Part shown: positions 21,230 to 30,860 of the stretch, one piece after another
How the letters are laid out: the number at the start of each line of letters is the position of its first letter
How positions within the stretch are numbered: the first letter of the stretch is position 1
Assembly (NCBI GenBank): GCA_948567375.1
Contig: OX419756.1
Span: 28,684,552-28,748,551, forward strand
Source of the DNA: Lunularia cruciata
Lineage: Eukaryota; Streptophyta; Marchantiopsida; Lunulariales; Lunulariaceae
Length of the DNA: 64,000 bases
Direction: 5' to 3'
Made by a program: the position numbers and the translations under genes
Notes under the pieces: model-generated
The model's input: the letters and a program-made list of their open reading frames with translations, nothing else
What the model was told of the DNA's origin: nothing
Databases searched by the model: none

Positions 21230-22340
21230 CATGAGTCAAGTTAGCTGTTGGCTCCCATGTTGCCTCATATAATTGGTACCCTTTCCAATGGACAAGATAT
21301 TCCACATGAGGATGGCGGGCACCATTGATGCTGGAGAATGCATTGGACTTTGTATTCCTTCATGCCATCAATGAGTGTTGGACAAGGTCAAACTACTTGT
21401 ATAGAGGGAAAGTGGAGCAGTCGGGATGCATATGTATATAGTAAGGAAGCATGGAACACTAGATGGGTCTTCATGTGTGGCAATAACTTGAGGTGATAGA
21501 CCACTATGCCAATTTGACAAAGGATGGGAAAAGGCCCAATAAAACAAGGTTTGACCTTACGAGGGCCAACTATTGTGAGGTTGGTTGTGGATAGCAACAC
21601 TTGATCCTCAATCTTGAACCCCATGCCTCATGTGCATCTGCATATTTTTTCTATCAATTTGGATGATTTGCAACTTGTGCTTTGCATTCTTCACACCTTG
21701 TTGGATTCTAGATACAAAAGTGTTCACAATGTCTACTTTTATAGCCATTGGGCGGATCCTTACTAAGCTTGAAGGTGTGAAAGGGTGTTCTCCATACATA
21801 AGGAAGAATGGTGTGACTTGTGTAGATGCATTCAATGAAGTGTTGTAGGCAAATTCCACAAGTAGAAGTAAGGTGCCCCACCTTTCTTGCTCATCTAAGA
21901 TGTATCCCTAGAGCATGTACTCAATAGTGCAATTTTCCTGCTCTATTTGTCCACTATTTTGAGGATGGTAGGTTGTGGACATGGCAAGCTTGGTTTTGAA
22001 GATGCCAAAGAGTGTTCACCAAAAGAAACTTGTGAATTGAGTGTCTCAATTGGTGATGAGCACTCGAGACAAGCCATGGTGAGAAAAAGATTAAAACTAA
22101 GTACAATTGAGCTAATTGTGGAGTAGTCATTGGTTGTAGGACACACATGAATCATTTTGTTGAGGTAGTCTACAAAGACTACATTGGACTCAAAAAACCT
22201 AAGGTGGTATTTAGCAATTCATAGACCAAATCCATGATGACCTGCTCCTAATGTTGTGTAGGAGTAAGGAGGGGTTGAAGGAGTCCTATAGGAGCTTTAT
22301 TAGAGACTTTATTTTGTTGATAGAGTAGGCAACTTCAAAT
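21230..22340 (-). pseudogene. Integrase and chromodomain of minus-strand M element
   Basis: Going down the minus strand from 22340: a remnant of the zinc-binding region (PTLSTK), a catalytic-core segment, the open stretch 21859-21608 with EFAYNTSLNASTQVTPFF, then 21624-21388 with GPFPILCQIG and a VFHASLL ending. This is the GPF/Y module of Ty3/gypsy integrases. A decayed chromodomain follows at about 21370-21240 (EYKVQCIL; a frame with LERVP, equivalent to the W-K-G-Y region). There is only one chromodomain unit here. Frameshifts and stops are many. The 5' continuation on the minus strand is cut by an L element at 22341. Confidence 0.75.
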
Positions 22341-23029
22341 TGTAACACCCATTTGTGCATATATGTGTTATTGTGATATTTAGTTGGTATTACAAGTACT
22401 TGAGAGATATTATTTATATAAAGATAAAGGATGGTCCTATATTAGCTAAAGTTAGTCATATCTAAGATAGAGATGAACTTAATTTGGAGGAAGTAAAAAA
22501 GATGAGCACCATTATTTTGGATTCTAGTGTATTGACTTGGTATTATTCCTAGGTGTTTGGCTTTGAGGATTGACTTTGAAGGAGTTGAGAACTCTTGGAC
22601 CCACAAGCCTTTTTTGCTTTAGATTCTTCTATAGTCCAAAGATAGCCCATGTGAAGAAATCCATACTTAGTGGTTGGGTCAATATAAGACCATGTGCTTA
22701 AGGGAATATTCTTATGTGTATAGATATTCCTTTAGACTTTGACTTTATTTGACTTTTAGCCTATAAACTTGAGTTACTTTAATAATTAGTAACTTTGGTG
22801 TGTAACTATTTCACAAGTATATAAACTAGAAGTGAGGAAGTACTCATCACCTTTTCACTTACAACTATCTCTCTCTCATTAGGTTCTCTAGTGAGCAATG
22901 GTATGAGTCTGGGAGTGTTAGCCTTGGAGGAGTATGATGGAGTTGCGGTTTCTTACCTTCTTAGTCCATGGTGTGCTACCATAATAGCCATCCAAGGTTC
23001 ATCTTGAATGAGAGATAGGCCAGCTCACA
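22341..23029 (+). mobile_element. L-family LTR, 5' LTR of left arm
   Basis: Starts TGTAACACCCATTTGTGCAT and ends ...CCAGCTCACA, 689 bp. A TATATAAAC box lies at 22818-22826, followed by the conserved GAGTCTGGGAGTGTTAGCC and GGTTCATCTTGAATGAGAG segments seen in all L LTRs. A PBS follows directly, so this is a 5' LTR. It interrupts the minus-strand M integrase. Confidence 0.85.
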
Positions 23030-23032
23030 TTT

Positions 23033-23052
23033 TTGGTTTTGTTACCGGGACC
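23033..23052 (+). other. Primer-binding site of L element (tRNA-Asp-like)
   Basis: TTGGTTTTGTTACCGGGACC follows the LTR end. The best-kept copy in the window (63152-63171) is TTGGTTCCGTTGCCGGGACC, close to the tRNA-Asp type PBS known from Tat/Athila-lineage elements (TGGCGCCGTTGCCGGGGAT, from memory). Confidence 0.65.
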
Positions 23053-24600
23053 TCTTATCACAAGATAATGTTACGTGTTCAATTCTATATTAGACAAAAG
23101 GAGGCTTTGAGAGCTCACTTAGAGAGAACATTAGGGGAGGAAAGAGTTGAACTTATGTTGGAGAACCAAGACCCATTTGTGTACCATGTAGTTCATTGTG
23201 ATTTTTTGAGGGGATATTGTATATCTTGTACACATGAGAGGATTTGAAGAGATTGTGTGAGGTGGATTGCAGAATTTTGGAGATTATGGTCAATTTGGGT
23301 GTGATGGCTTCAAGTTTATGAGCTAGATTTGTACATGATAGCTTGGGTTATCTTACAATTAGCACAGTTGAAATATTGTGAGAGCTAGTACTAGGCTATA
23401 TTTTTGGAAGTTGAAAGGATCAGTCGCTCTTTAAATTGCATGCTCTTTAGAAATTTGTACAAAGTTTGCTATTTCTACATCTTGAATTGGATTACCGTGA
23501 AACTTTTCAAGAAAACCAAGTGGCAGATAGGTTACCTTTTGGTTAAGAAATCAGAGAGAGATCATTCATGTAGAGAGCATTATAACATTTTGAAATTGAG
23601 GGGGGTGGTTTTCAAACCAAATCTGGAAAATATGTGTTGAATAAAAAAGTGTATATGCCAAATGGCTCGATGAAAGATCTGAAACCTTAATGGGAGGACT
23701 CCATGGGGTTTTTATTATGTGTGCAAATTTAAAATGATTAGAATATACAAATTGAGAGAATTTAGTGACATTATGAAGAGGGGTCAATTCTAGAGAGTTG
23801 AGATCTCATGAATGAGTGTGAGAGTAACCAAAAGCATGTTTGAGTGTTTAGACTCATAGTGGGAGGATAGAAGGTCACCATGAGTGGAAACTAAGGCTCT
23901 GCAAGATTCCCCAACATTTTGAGATGATTGTAGAGGTTGATTTGAGGAAACAAGAATTTAAAATAGAATTTCAAGAGAGTGTTGAGAGGATCCAAAAACA
24001 TACACTACTTGGAGGAAAGAGTGATTCTAAGGGCTTTTTATGTGGAGAGAAGGAACATAAGGCAAGTTCATGTCCATTGACCTTTGAGAGCAAGATATTA
24101 AGGGAAAAGAGAGGTTTACTTGACTTGGGATTGCATATTGGACCTTCTTCACCAAGATTAGCAGTGAGGAGATCTAAGACCAAGGAGTTGTGTGAGGTTT
24201 GTTGAGTGTAATGGCTTCCAAAAGAACATGGGTGTAGTGGAGTAATAGCAATTTTTGAGACTTTGGTGAAAGATCTTTGAGATAGTCTTACTATTGCTAT
24301 AGAAAAACTACCATCTTCATCAACTAGTTCTCAAGATTAGTGATGTAGATAATCTTTCAATTAATGGATATACTATCTATGAGGGTTCAATTAATATGCA
24401 CTCTAGAATTTGATGTTTCTATAGAAATTTTGGAGCAACTTGAACCTTTTGTGTTTTCTAGGGTGTATTACTCTCAAATGATGTCAGTTATGTATATCCT
24501 CTATTAGTTATAAAGTGAGAGAAAGAAAAGAAAAGATTGAGAGGAAAGAGAAAGATAGTGAGGGGCTAAGATAGGGAAACTTCTAGTTTTCTTTGGCAAG
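23053..24600 (+). other. Untranslated leader and decayed gag start of L element
   Basis: This matches the sequence after the PBS in the other L copies (63172 onward, 53831 onward), for instance the GAGAGAACATTAGG and GAGATTGTGTGAGGTGGATTGC segments. A short open frame spans 23924-24205 without known motifs. Otherwise it is non-coding or too decayed to read. Confidence 0.6.
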
Positions 24601-24612
24601 GATAGATAAAAT

Positions 24613-26001
24613 ATGGAATTTTTTTTGAGGGACTTCAAGAGAGCTTGCATAAAAAACAATGAGAGGAGGAAGAATGAGTGGGACTCATTATTACTGGATT
24701 TCTTTGAGGATACAACCCTTACATGGTTTGAATCAGAATGCCAAAAGAGGGGGGAGAAGAGAGGTGGGCAAGAAGACCCCTTGGAGAGTTTTACTATATT
24801 ACTCATTGAAAAATTTCTTTTAGATGAGAGTTATGAGAGATTGATGAGCAAAGTTACCTTCTTTAAGCAAGGAGATAGAGAGAAACTGAGAGTCTATGTA
24901 AAAAAAGTGGAAAAGTTAGAATCCAGGTTTTGCATAGTGTTGAGGAAGAATGGAGATGATGTGGAGACTACTGTGATTGCCATAGGAGCCATGCTCATTA
25001 TTTAATTTTGTGGGATGGTTGAGACCACAGATTAGAAGCAAGGTGAGATATGAAAAATCTTCTTCCAAGGTTGAAGCTATCAAAATTGCAATACATATGG
25101 AAGAGATTCTAGAAGGGGATGAGAGTGATTTGATGGTGAAAGAGGTTGTGCATCCTCCCCAAGGCTAAAATTATGGTGAAATTTCTGATAATTTTTGGCA
25201 CCACAAGTAGAAGTTGCTCCGGTTCTTGCATCTCTACCAAAAGATCCACTTCAAACCATGACAAAACAACTTGCAGATCTCAAAATCAATGTAGTGCAAC
25301 TATGGGAGAAGAGAAAGGCGGGTCATAATGTGGGGAGAGTGCTTATGAGTTATGGAAGCTATCCATATAAAAGAGGCCAACCAACCAAAAATTTCAATGA
25401 TAGAAATTGTTTTGGTTGTGGAGGAGGAGGTTACATCCAAAGGAATTGCCCAAATTCCACTTCCCATGGAGGAAGGAGTTATAAGGGAGCCAATAGAAGG
25501 AAGAGGGAGGTATTGAAGCCCAAGTGGCCTCTAATCTTAAATAAAGGTAAAGGGATGGCATCCATAGATGTGGTTGAGAGCAAGTATAAGAAGGGGGAGT
25601 GCTCAAATTCTAAAGGTCTTAATTTGGTCCCTTTGGCACAAGAGAAGAAGAGAGCTTGTTTTGTAGAGGATGTATACTCTTCTCAAGGGTTTACTTTTAG
25701 CAAGGATACTCCTATACCTACTAGGAGCACTCACACTAGCACCTCAACAACAAAAACTCCAAGGAAGAAGTTGAGGATGGAGGACTTCTTGATCTCAAAG
25801 CAACAATGGAACTACAATGTGTTGGATAATGTCGATAGTCACAAGGTTAAGTTAATAGTGAGCCAATTGATTGCTTTGAATCCTACCTTGAGAAAAGACC
25901 TTAGAGGTGGTTTGAGTTATACAAGGAGCAAGAGAAAGAAGAAAGCAAAAGAGAAAGCTCTAGTATCAATGTGGGTGGTGGATGCCAAACTAACACCATA
26001 A
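24613..26001 (+). pseudogene. Gag-nucleocapsid of L element (left arm)
   Basis: 24613-25005 encodes a capsid-like segment (LLLDFFEDTTLTWFES, then ESFTILLIEKFL), the usual Ty3/gypsy gag pattern. A frameshift separates it from 25195-26001. That frame carries the nucleocapsid zinc knuckle near 25408-25452: CFGC, four Gly, Y, then IQRNC. The knuckle His is Tyr here; the minus-strand arm keeps GHIQRNCP. A Lys/Arg-rich part and a conserved LKINVVQLW helix surround it. Gag forms the particle and packages RNA; this copy is defective. Confidence 0.75.
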
Positions 26002-26472
26002 GAGGCTTGTGAATAGGTCTCCAAGATTGATGTGAGATTGAATGATCACAACATCAAGGATGCACTTGTTGATGGAGGATTTGCAATGAATACCATGTCA
26101 AAGAGGTTGATGAAGAAGTTAGGTATATTACCTTTTAGACCTTCAACATTTGTGGTGAGCATGGCAAACAAGCAACAAGTTTGACCAGTAGGGATGATGA
26201 ATAAGGTGATAGTTTCAATTTTGGGAGTTCAATATCTCAAGACTTTCCAAGTCTTGAAGGATGCAAACTATGATTTATTTCTTCAAAGGCCATGGTTGAG
26301 AGCAACACACACAATTGATTGATAAAACAAAGGGTACTTGAGGATTGGGCCATCAAACCATCAAGTTACAATTCATATGACTAACATCACCAACACTTCA
26401 CATTCAAACACAACATCTTCTAATTGTTGAGAATCAAATTCAAAAGAAGGAGCTTCAAGGTTATACACAAGC
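26002..26472 (+). pseudogene. Retropepsin-like protease of L element (left arm)
   Basis: The reading continues in a broken frame with NIKDALVDGGFAMNTM near 26050-26095, equivalent to the ALVDTGS protease core; the catalytic DTG reads DGG. Then come KLGILPFRPS and LRIGPSN. The full-length L element has ALVDAGSTMNAM at the same place. The protease processes the Gag-Pol polyprotein. Confidence 0.65.
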
Positions 26473-26892
26473 ATGGAGGAAGAGACTTCCATGGAAGAGG
26501 GTGAATCTAAATCCAATTCAAATGCGTATTCCTTGTGTACTATGGATTTTGCACCTAAGCCAAAGATTTTGAAAGACACATATAAATCACCATTGACACT
26601 TGAGGAGATAGAGAGGAGGTTATCTACCCTCAAGTATGGTCCAAATGTTACCCAAGAGGAGAAGTTGAGATTTGAGGAGATGATCCATATGTTCATCCAT
26701 GTGTTTGCTTTCAATTACAAGGATTTAAAGAAAGTCACCTTGGAGGACCATAAGATAGAGATAGAGTCACATGCTAGACCGATCCACCAAAAGTAAAATC
26801 ACATTAGCCCACCAATAACTTTGGTTGTGAAGGAGGAGATTGATAAGCTCAAGGATTTCAAATTTATCTTTGAGGTGGAGAATTCAAAATGG
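26473..26892 (+). pseudogene. Start of reverse transcriptase, truncated at inversion junction
   Basis: Open to 26796 (PKPKILKDTYKSPLTLEEI, RRLSTLKYGPNVTQEEK, HKIEIESHARPIHQK), then frameshifted to EVENSKW at about 26870-26892, the start of the RT fingers. The equivalent in the full L element continues with VSPIIIVKK. Here the element stops dead at 26892, where sequence of the opposite orientation begins. Confidence 0.75.
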
Positions 26893-27756
26893 TGATGCAT
26901 TTGCTTCATCCAAGCATTGCAAGACCTTGATCAATTGTTCAAAGTTCTCCTCCTTGCTCCCATAGACACAAAAGTCTTCAATGAAGTCTCTCACAAATTT
27001 CCCAATGAAAAGTCCAAACACCATGTTCATCAACCATTGGAATGTGGCTTGAGCATTGCAAAGCCCAAAAAGCATGGACCTTGAAAGCATAAGTTCCCCA
27101 AGGTGTGGTGAATGTGGTGAGTTGCTGATGCTTTGGTGCAATCTTGATTTGGTTATACCTATTATAACCATCTCCAAAACTATACCTCTCATGACTTGCA
27201 ACCACCTCCAAGATCTCATCTATGAATGGAAAAGAGTAATAGTCCTTCTTAGTAATAGTGTTGAACTTCTTGTAATCCACATATACCAAAAAATTACCAC
27301 TCTTTTTCTTCAAAATTACAATTGGAGTTCTAAATTCTCCACCTCAAAGATAAATCCAACTTCCTTGAGCTTATCAATCTCTTTCTTCACAACCAAAGCT
27401 ATTGGTGGGCTAATGCAACATTGCTTTTGGTGGACTAGTCTTGCATGCTCCTCCACCTCTATCTTGTGCTCCACCAAGGTGACTTCTTTTAGATCCTTGT
27501 GATTGAAATCAAACACATGGATGAACTTATGGAAAATCTCCTCAAACCTAACATTCTCCTCCTTGGTAATATTTTGACTATACTTGAGTGTAGATAACCT
27601 CCTCTCTCTCTCCTCAATTGTCAATGGTGATTTATTTGGGTCTTTCAAAATCTCTAGCTTAGGTGTAAAATCCATAGCACCCAAAGAATACACATCTGAA
27701 TCAGATTTAGATTCATCCTTCTTTATAGAAGTCTCTTCTTCTATGTTTGTATCCAT
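26893..27756 (-). pseudogene. Reverse transcriptase of L element (right arm, minus strand)
   Basis: Read on the minus strand from 27756: KSPLTIEERERRLSTLKYS, a HEHARL-type segment, VKKEIDKLKEVGFIFEVEN, then in shifted frames KSGNFLVYVDYKKFNTITKK, YNQIKIAPKHQQL, TTPWGTYAFKV, and FIEDFCVYGSKEENFEQL. The catalytic YxDD box is F-I-E-D, so the first Asp of the pair is changed (the full-length copy has FIDD). It ends at LQCLDEAN, where the junction cuts it. RNase H, integrase and 3' LTR are absent on this arm. Confidence 0.8.
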
Positions 27757-27759
27757 ACC

Positions 27760-28140
27760 TTAAGCTCCTTCTTCTGAATCTGATTCCCAATAATTAGAAA
27801 ATGGTGCATCTGAATATGAAGTGTTGGTGGTGTTAGTGGTAGGAACTATAACTCTTTCATTTGATGGCCCAATCCTCAAGTAACCTTTGTGCCATTGATC
27901 AATTGTGCATATTTCTCTCAACCATAGCCTTTCAAGAAGCAAATCATAGTTTGAATCCTTCAAGATTTGGAAATCTATGAGATTTTGAACTCCCATAACT
28001 AAAACTATCACATTATATATCATCCATATTAGTCAAACTTATTGCTTGTTTGCCATGCTCACCATTAATGTTGAAGGTCTAGAGTGTATTGTACCTAACT
28101 TCTTCATCAACCTCTTTGACATGGCATTCATTATAGAGCC
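27760..28140 (-). pseudogene. Protease region of L element (right arm)
   Basis: The minus strand carries the LKDSNYDLLLERLWLR and LRIGPSNERV segments that follow the protease core in the other L copies. The DTG-type core itself, near 28110-28140, is decayed (a stop and E residues replace it). Confidence 0.55.
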
Positions 28141-28970
28141 TCATTCAACAAGTGCATCCTTGATATTGTGACCATTCACTCTCACACCAATCTTGGAGGC
28201 ATATTCACAAGCCTCCCATAGTGCTAGTTTTGCATCCACCACCCTCATTGATATTGAAGCTTTTGCTTTCTTCTTCCTCTTGCTCTTTGTAGAACTCAAA
28301 CCACCTCTAAGCTCCTTTCTCAAGGTAGGATTCACATCAATCAGTTGATCCACTATGATGTTAGCCTTGTGATTGCTAACATCTCCAAACACATTGTAGT
28401 TCCATTGTTGCTTTAAGATCAAGAAGTCATCCATCCTCAACTTCTTCCTTGGAGTCTTTTTTATGGTGTTGACGTGCTAGTGTGAGTGCTCCTAGTTGTC
28501 ATAGGAGTATCCTTACTTGGAGTAAAATCTTAAAAAGAATGTATATCCTTTGCAAAATAAGCTCTTTTCATCTCTTGTGCCAAAAGATCCAAATTAAGAC
28601 CTTTGGAGTTTGAGCACTCTCCCTTCTCATACTTAGTCTCAACCACATCTATGGATGCTATCCCTTTACCTTTATTTGTATTAGAATCCACTTTGGTTTA
28701 CTACCTCTCTCTTTTCCTCTGTTGGCTCCCTCATAACTCTTTCCTCCATGGTAAGTAGAATTTGGGCAATTTCTTTGGATGTGACCTCTTCCTCCACAAA
28801 TAAAATTTTTTTTATCATTGAACTTTTGGTTGGTTGGCCTCCTCTATATGGATAGTTTCCATAACTCCTAGGCTTTCTCTTCACAATATGATCCACCTCT
28901 CTTCTCCCATAGTTGCACTACATTGATCTTGAGATCTACAAGTTGTTTTGTGATGGTTTGAAGTGGATCT
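28141..28970 (-). pseudogene. Gag-nucleocapsid of L element (right arm)
   Basis: 28440-28141 on the minus strand is open (RMDDFLILKQQWNYNVFG, LRKELRGGLSSTKSKRKKK, GHNIKDALVE), equivalent to 25770-26080 of the left arm. Further 5', near 28800-28750, a frame reads GHIQRNCPNST, so the zinc-knuckle His is kept, unlike in the left arm. Frameshifts are frequent. Confidence 0.7.
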
Positions 28971-29888
28971 TTTTGTAGAGGTGCAAGAACAGAGCAACTA
29001 CTACTTGTGGTGCAACCCTTGCCACCAAAGTATCCAAATTTCCACTATATTTTTAACCTTGAGGAAGATGCACAACATCTTTCACCACCAAATCTCTCGT
29101 ATCTCCTTCCAAACTCTCTTCCATAAGTATTGCAATCTTGATCGGTTCAACCTTGGAAGAAAGTTTCTCACATTTCACCTTACTTCTAATCTGTGGTCTC
29201 AATCATCCCACAAAATTCTTGGTGAACATGGCTCCTATTACAATCATCTTTCCTTGCAAAATTTTAGATCTTTTCATCAAGCCATTTGGCTTAGAAACCT
29301 TTCTATTCAGCACATATATTTCAAATTTGGTCTGAAAACCATCCCTTTATTTTAAAAGCTCATAACTTCTTGTGCAAGAATTATCTCTCTCTCTCTAATT
29401 CTTGGGCCAAAAGGTAGAATACTATGCACTTATTTTTCTTGGAAAGTTTCAAAACAATCCAATGAAAATGAAGAAATGGAAAACTCTGTACAAAAGTCCA
29501 AAGAACGTGCAATTTCACCTTCTAAAAATTCTAGCTCAATATGTGAGCAAACCTTACAATAATTTCAAGTGTCCCACCTAACACATAATCCAAGCTATCG
29601 TGTGTGAAATTTCAAGTCCATATCTCAAACTTGAGGCTTTGCTCAAAATCACCATAATCCCCAAAAATTGCAATCCACCTCACACAATCTCTCCAAATCT
29701 TGTCATGTGTATAATATACAATATTACCTTAAATATATTATTAGGAACTTCATGGTATATAAGCGGATCCAAGTTCTCTAACATAATTTCAACATTTCCT
29801 TCCCTAATATTCTCTCCAAGTGAGCTCTCATAACCTTGTGTTGTCTAATATAGAACTATACATGGAACATTCTTTTGCCTTCTAGAGA
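28971..29888 (-). other. Decayed gag start and leader of L element (right arm)
   Basis: Minus-strand equivalent of 23053-25190, but several hundred bp shorter, so this arm has lost part of the capsid region. No readable domain remains. The segment near the PBS aligns with the leader of other L copies. Confidence 0.5.
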
Positions 29889-29908
29889 GGTCCTAGCGAT
29901 GAAACCAA
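29889..29908 (-). other. Primer-binding site of L element (right arm)
   Basis: The minus strand reads TTGGTTTCATCGCTAGGACC beside the LTR end at 29912, a decayed form of the tRNA-Asp-like PBS kept at 63152. Confidence 0.6.
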
Positions 29909-29911
29909 AAA

Positions 29912-30602
29912 TGTAAGTCAGCTTATTTCTCACTCAAGATGAACCTCTGATGGCTATTATAGTAGAGCAGCATGGACTAAGAAGACAAAGAACCCTCATA
30001 CTCTTCCAAGGCTAACACTCCAAGACTCAACTATTGCTCATTAGAGAACTCAAGGAGAGAGAGATAGTTGTAAATGAAAGGATGATGAGTACCTCTAGTT
30101 TATATACTTGTGAAATAGTTATACACCAAAGTTACTAGTTACTAGAGTAACTCAAGTGACCAGGCTCAAAGTTAAATAAAATCAAAAGTCTAAAAGAATA
30201 TCCATACTCATGAGAATATTCTCCTAAGCATGTGGTCTTATCTTGACCCAACCACTACTTCAAGGATTCCTTCACATGGGCTATCATTGGACTATAGAAG
30301 AATCTTAAATGATCTCAAATCTTAAACAAAAAGGCTTATGGGTCCAAGAGTTCATAACTCTTCCCTCAAAGCCAAACACCTAAGAATAATACCAAGTCAA
30401 TACACTAGAATCCAAAATAATGGTGTTCATCTTTTCCATTTCCTCTAAAGTAAGATTTCATCTATTTTAGCTATGACTAATTTTAGCTAATCATGACTAA
30501 TGTGTAACCATTCTATAACTCTATATAAATAATACCTCTCAAGTACTTATAATACCAAACTAAATATCACAATAGTATATACATGCACAAATGGGTGTTA
30601 TA
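29912..30602 (-). mobile_element. L-family LTR, 5' LTR of right arm
   Basis: The minus strand begins TATAACACCCATTTGTGCAT (TG of the consensus changed to TA) at 30602 and ends ...GCTGACTTACA at 29912. With the LTR at 22341 it brackets an 8.26 kb block containing two L 5' halves in opposite orientation. The PBS adjoins it, as for a 5' LTR. Confidence 0.8.
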
Positions 30603-30860
30603 GCCCAACAAATCTTTCAACAAGAGAGATCTTTCTATGTCTTGAGGTAGATTAGAGGTTTCTAGTTTGTCTCTACTACAAATGGCTTCTTGCCAAGATA
30701 GTGCTTCCAATGCTTAGTTTTTAAGAACAATAGCAAACTATTCTTGTTTGGTAGTATGATAGTTGCATTCTATTGGTAATAAATTTTGAGAGAAATACAC
30801 AATTGAGTGCCATCCATTATTCTATTCCTATTGTAATATTGCTCCTATTGCAACACTTGA
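30603..30860 (-). pseudogene. RNase H fragment of minus-strand chromovirus-like element
   Basis: The minus strand reads, in one main frame with stops, SQNLLPIECNYHTT, then KHWKHYLGKKPFVVETN, typical of the Ty3/gypsy RNase H (the S-x-K-L..E-x-N-Y..E-L-A-I-V block). It is cut at 30602 by the L LTR and at 30860 by C copy 2. The coding continues without loss on the far side of C copy 2 at 34648, where DASSVAIGAILQ spans the insertion point. Confidence 0.75.

Noticed and set aside
23008-23247. 79-codon frame across the LTR end (also at 53786 and 63127) as a real gag start
   Set aside because: It begins inside the LTR and runs through the PBS. Although repeated in three L copies, it is kept open simply because the copies are related; it lacks any capsid motif.
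22336-30613. CAAAT as target duplication of the inverted L block
   Set aside because: CAAAT precedes 22341, and CAAAT occurs after 30602 only with six extra bases between. Too weak to claim.
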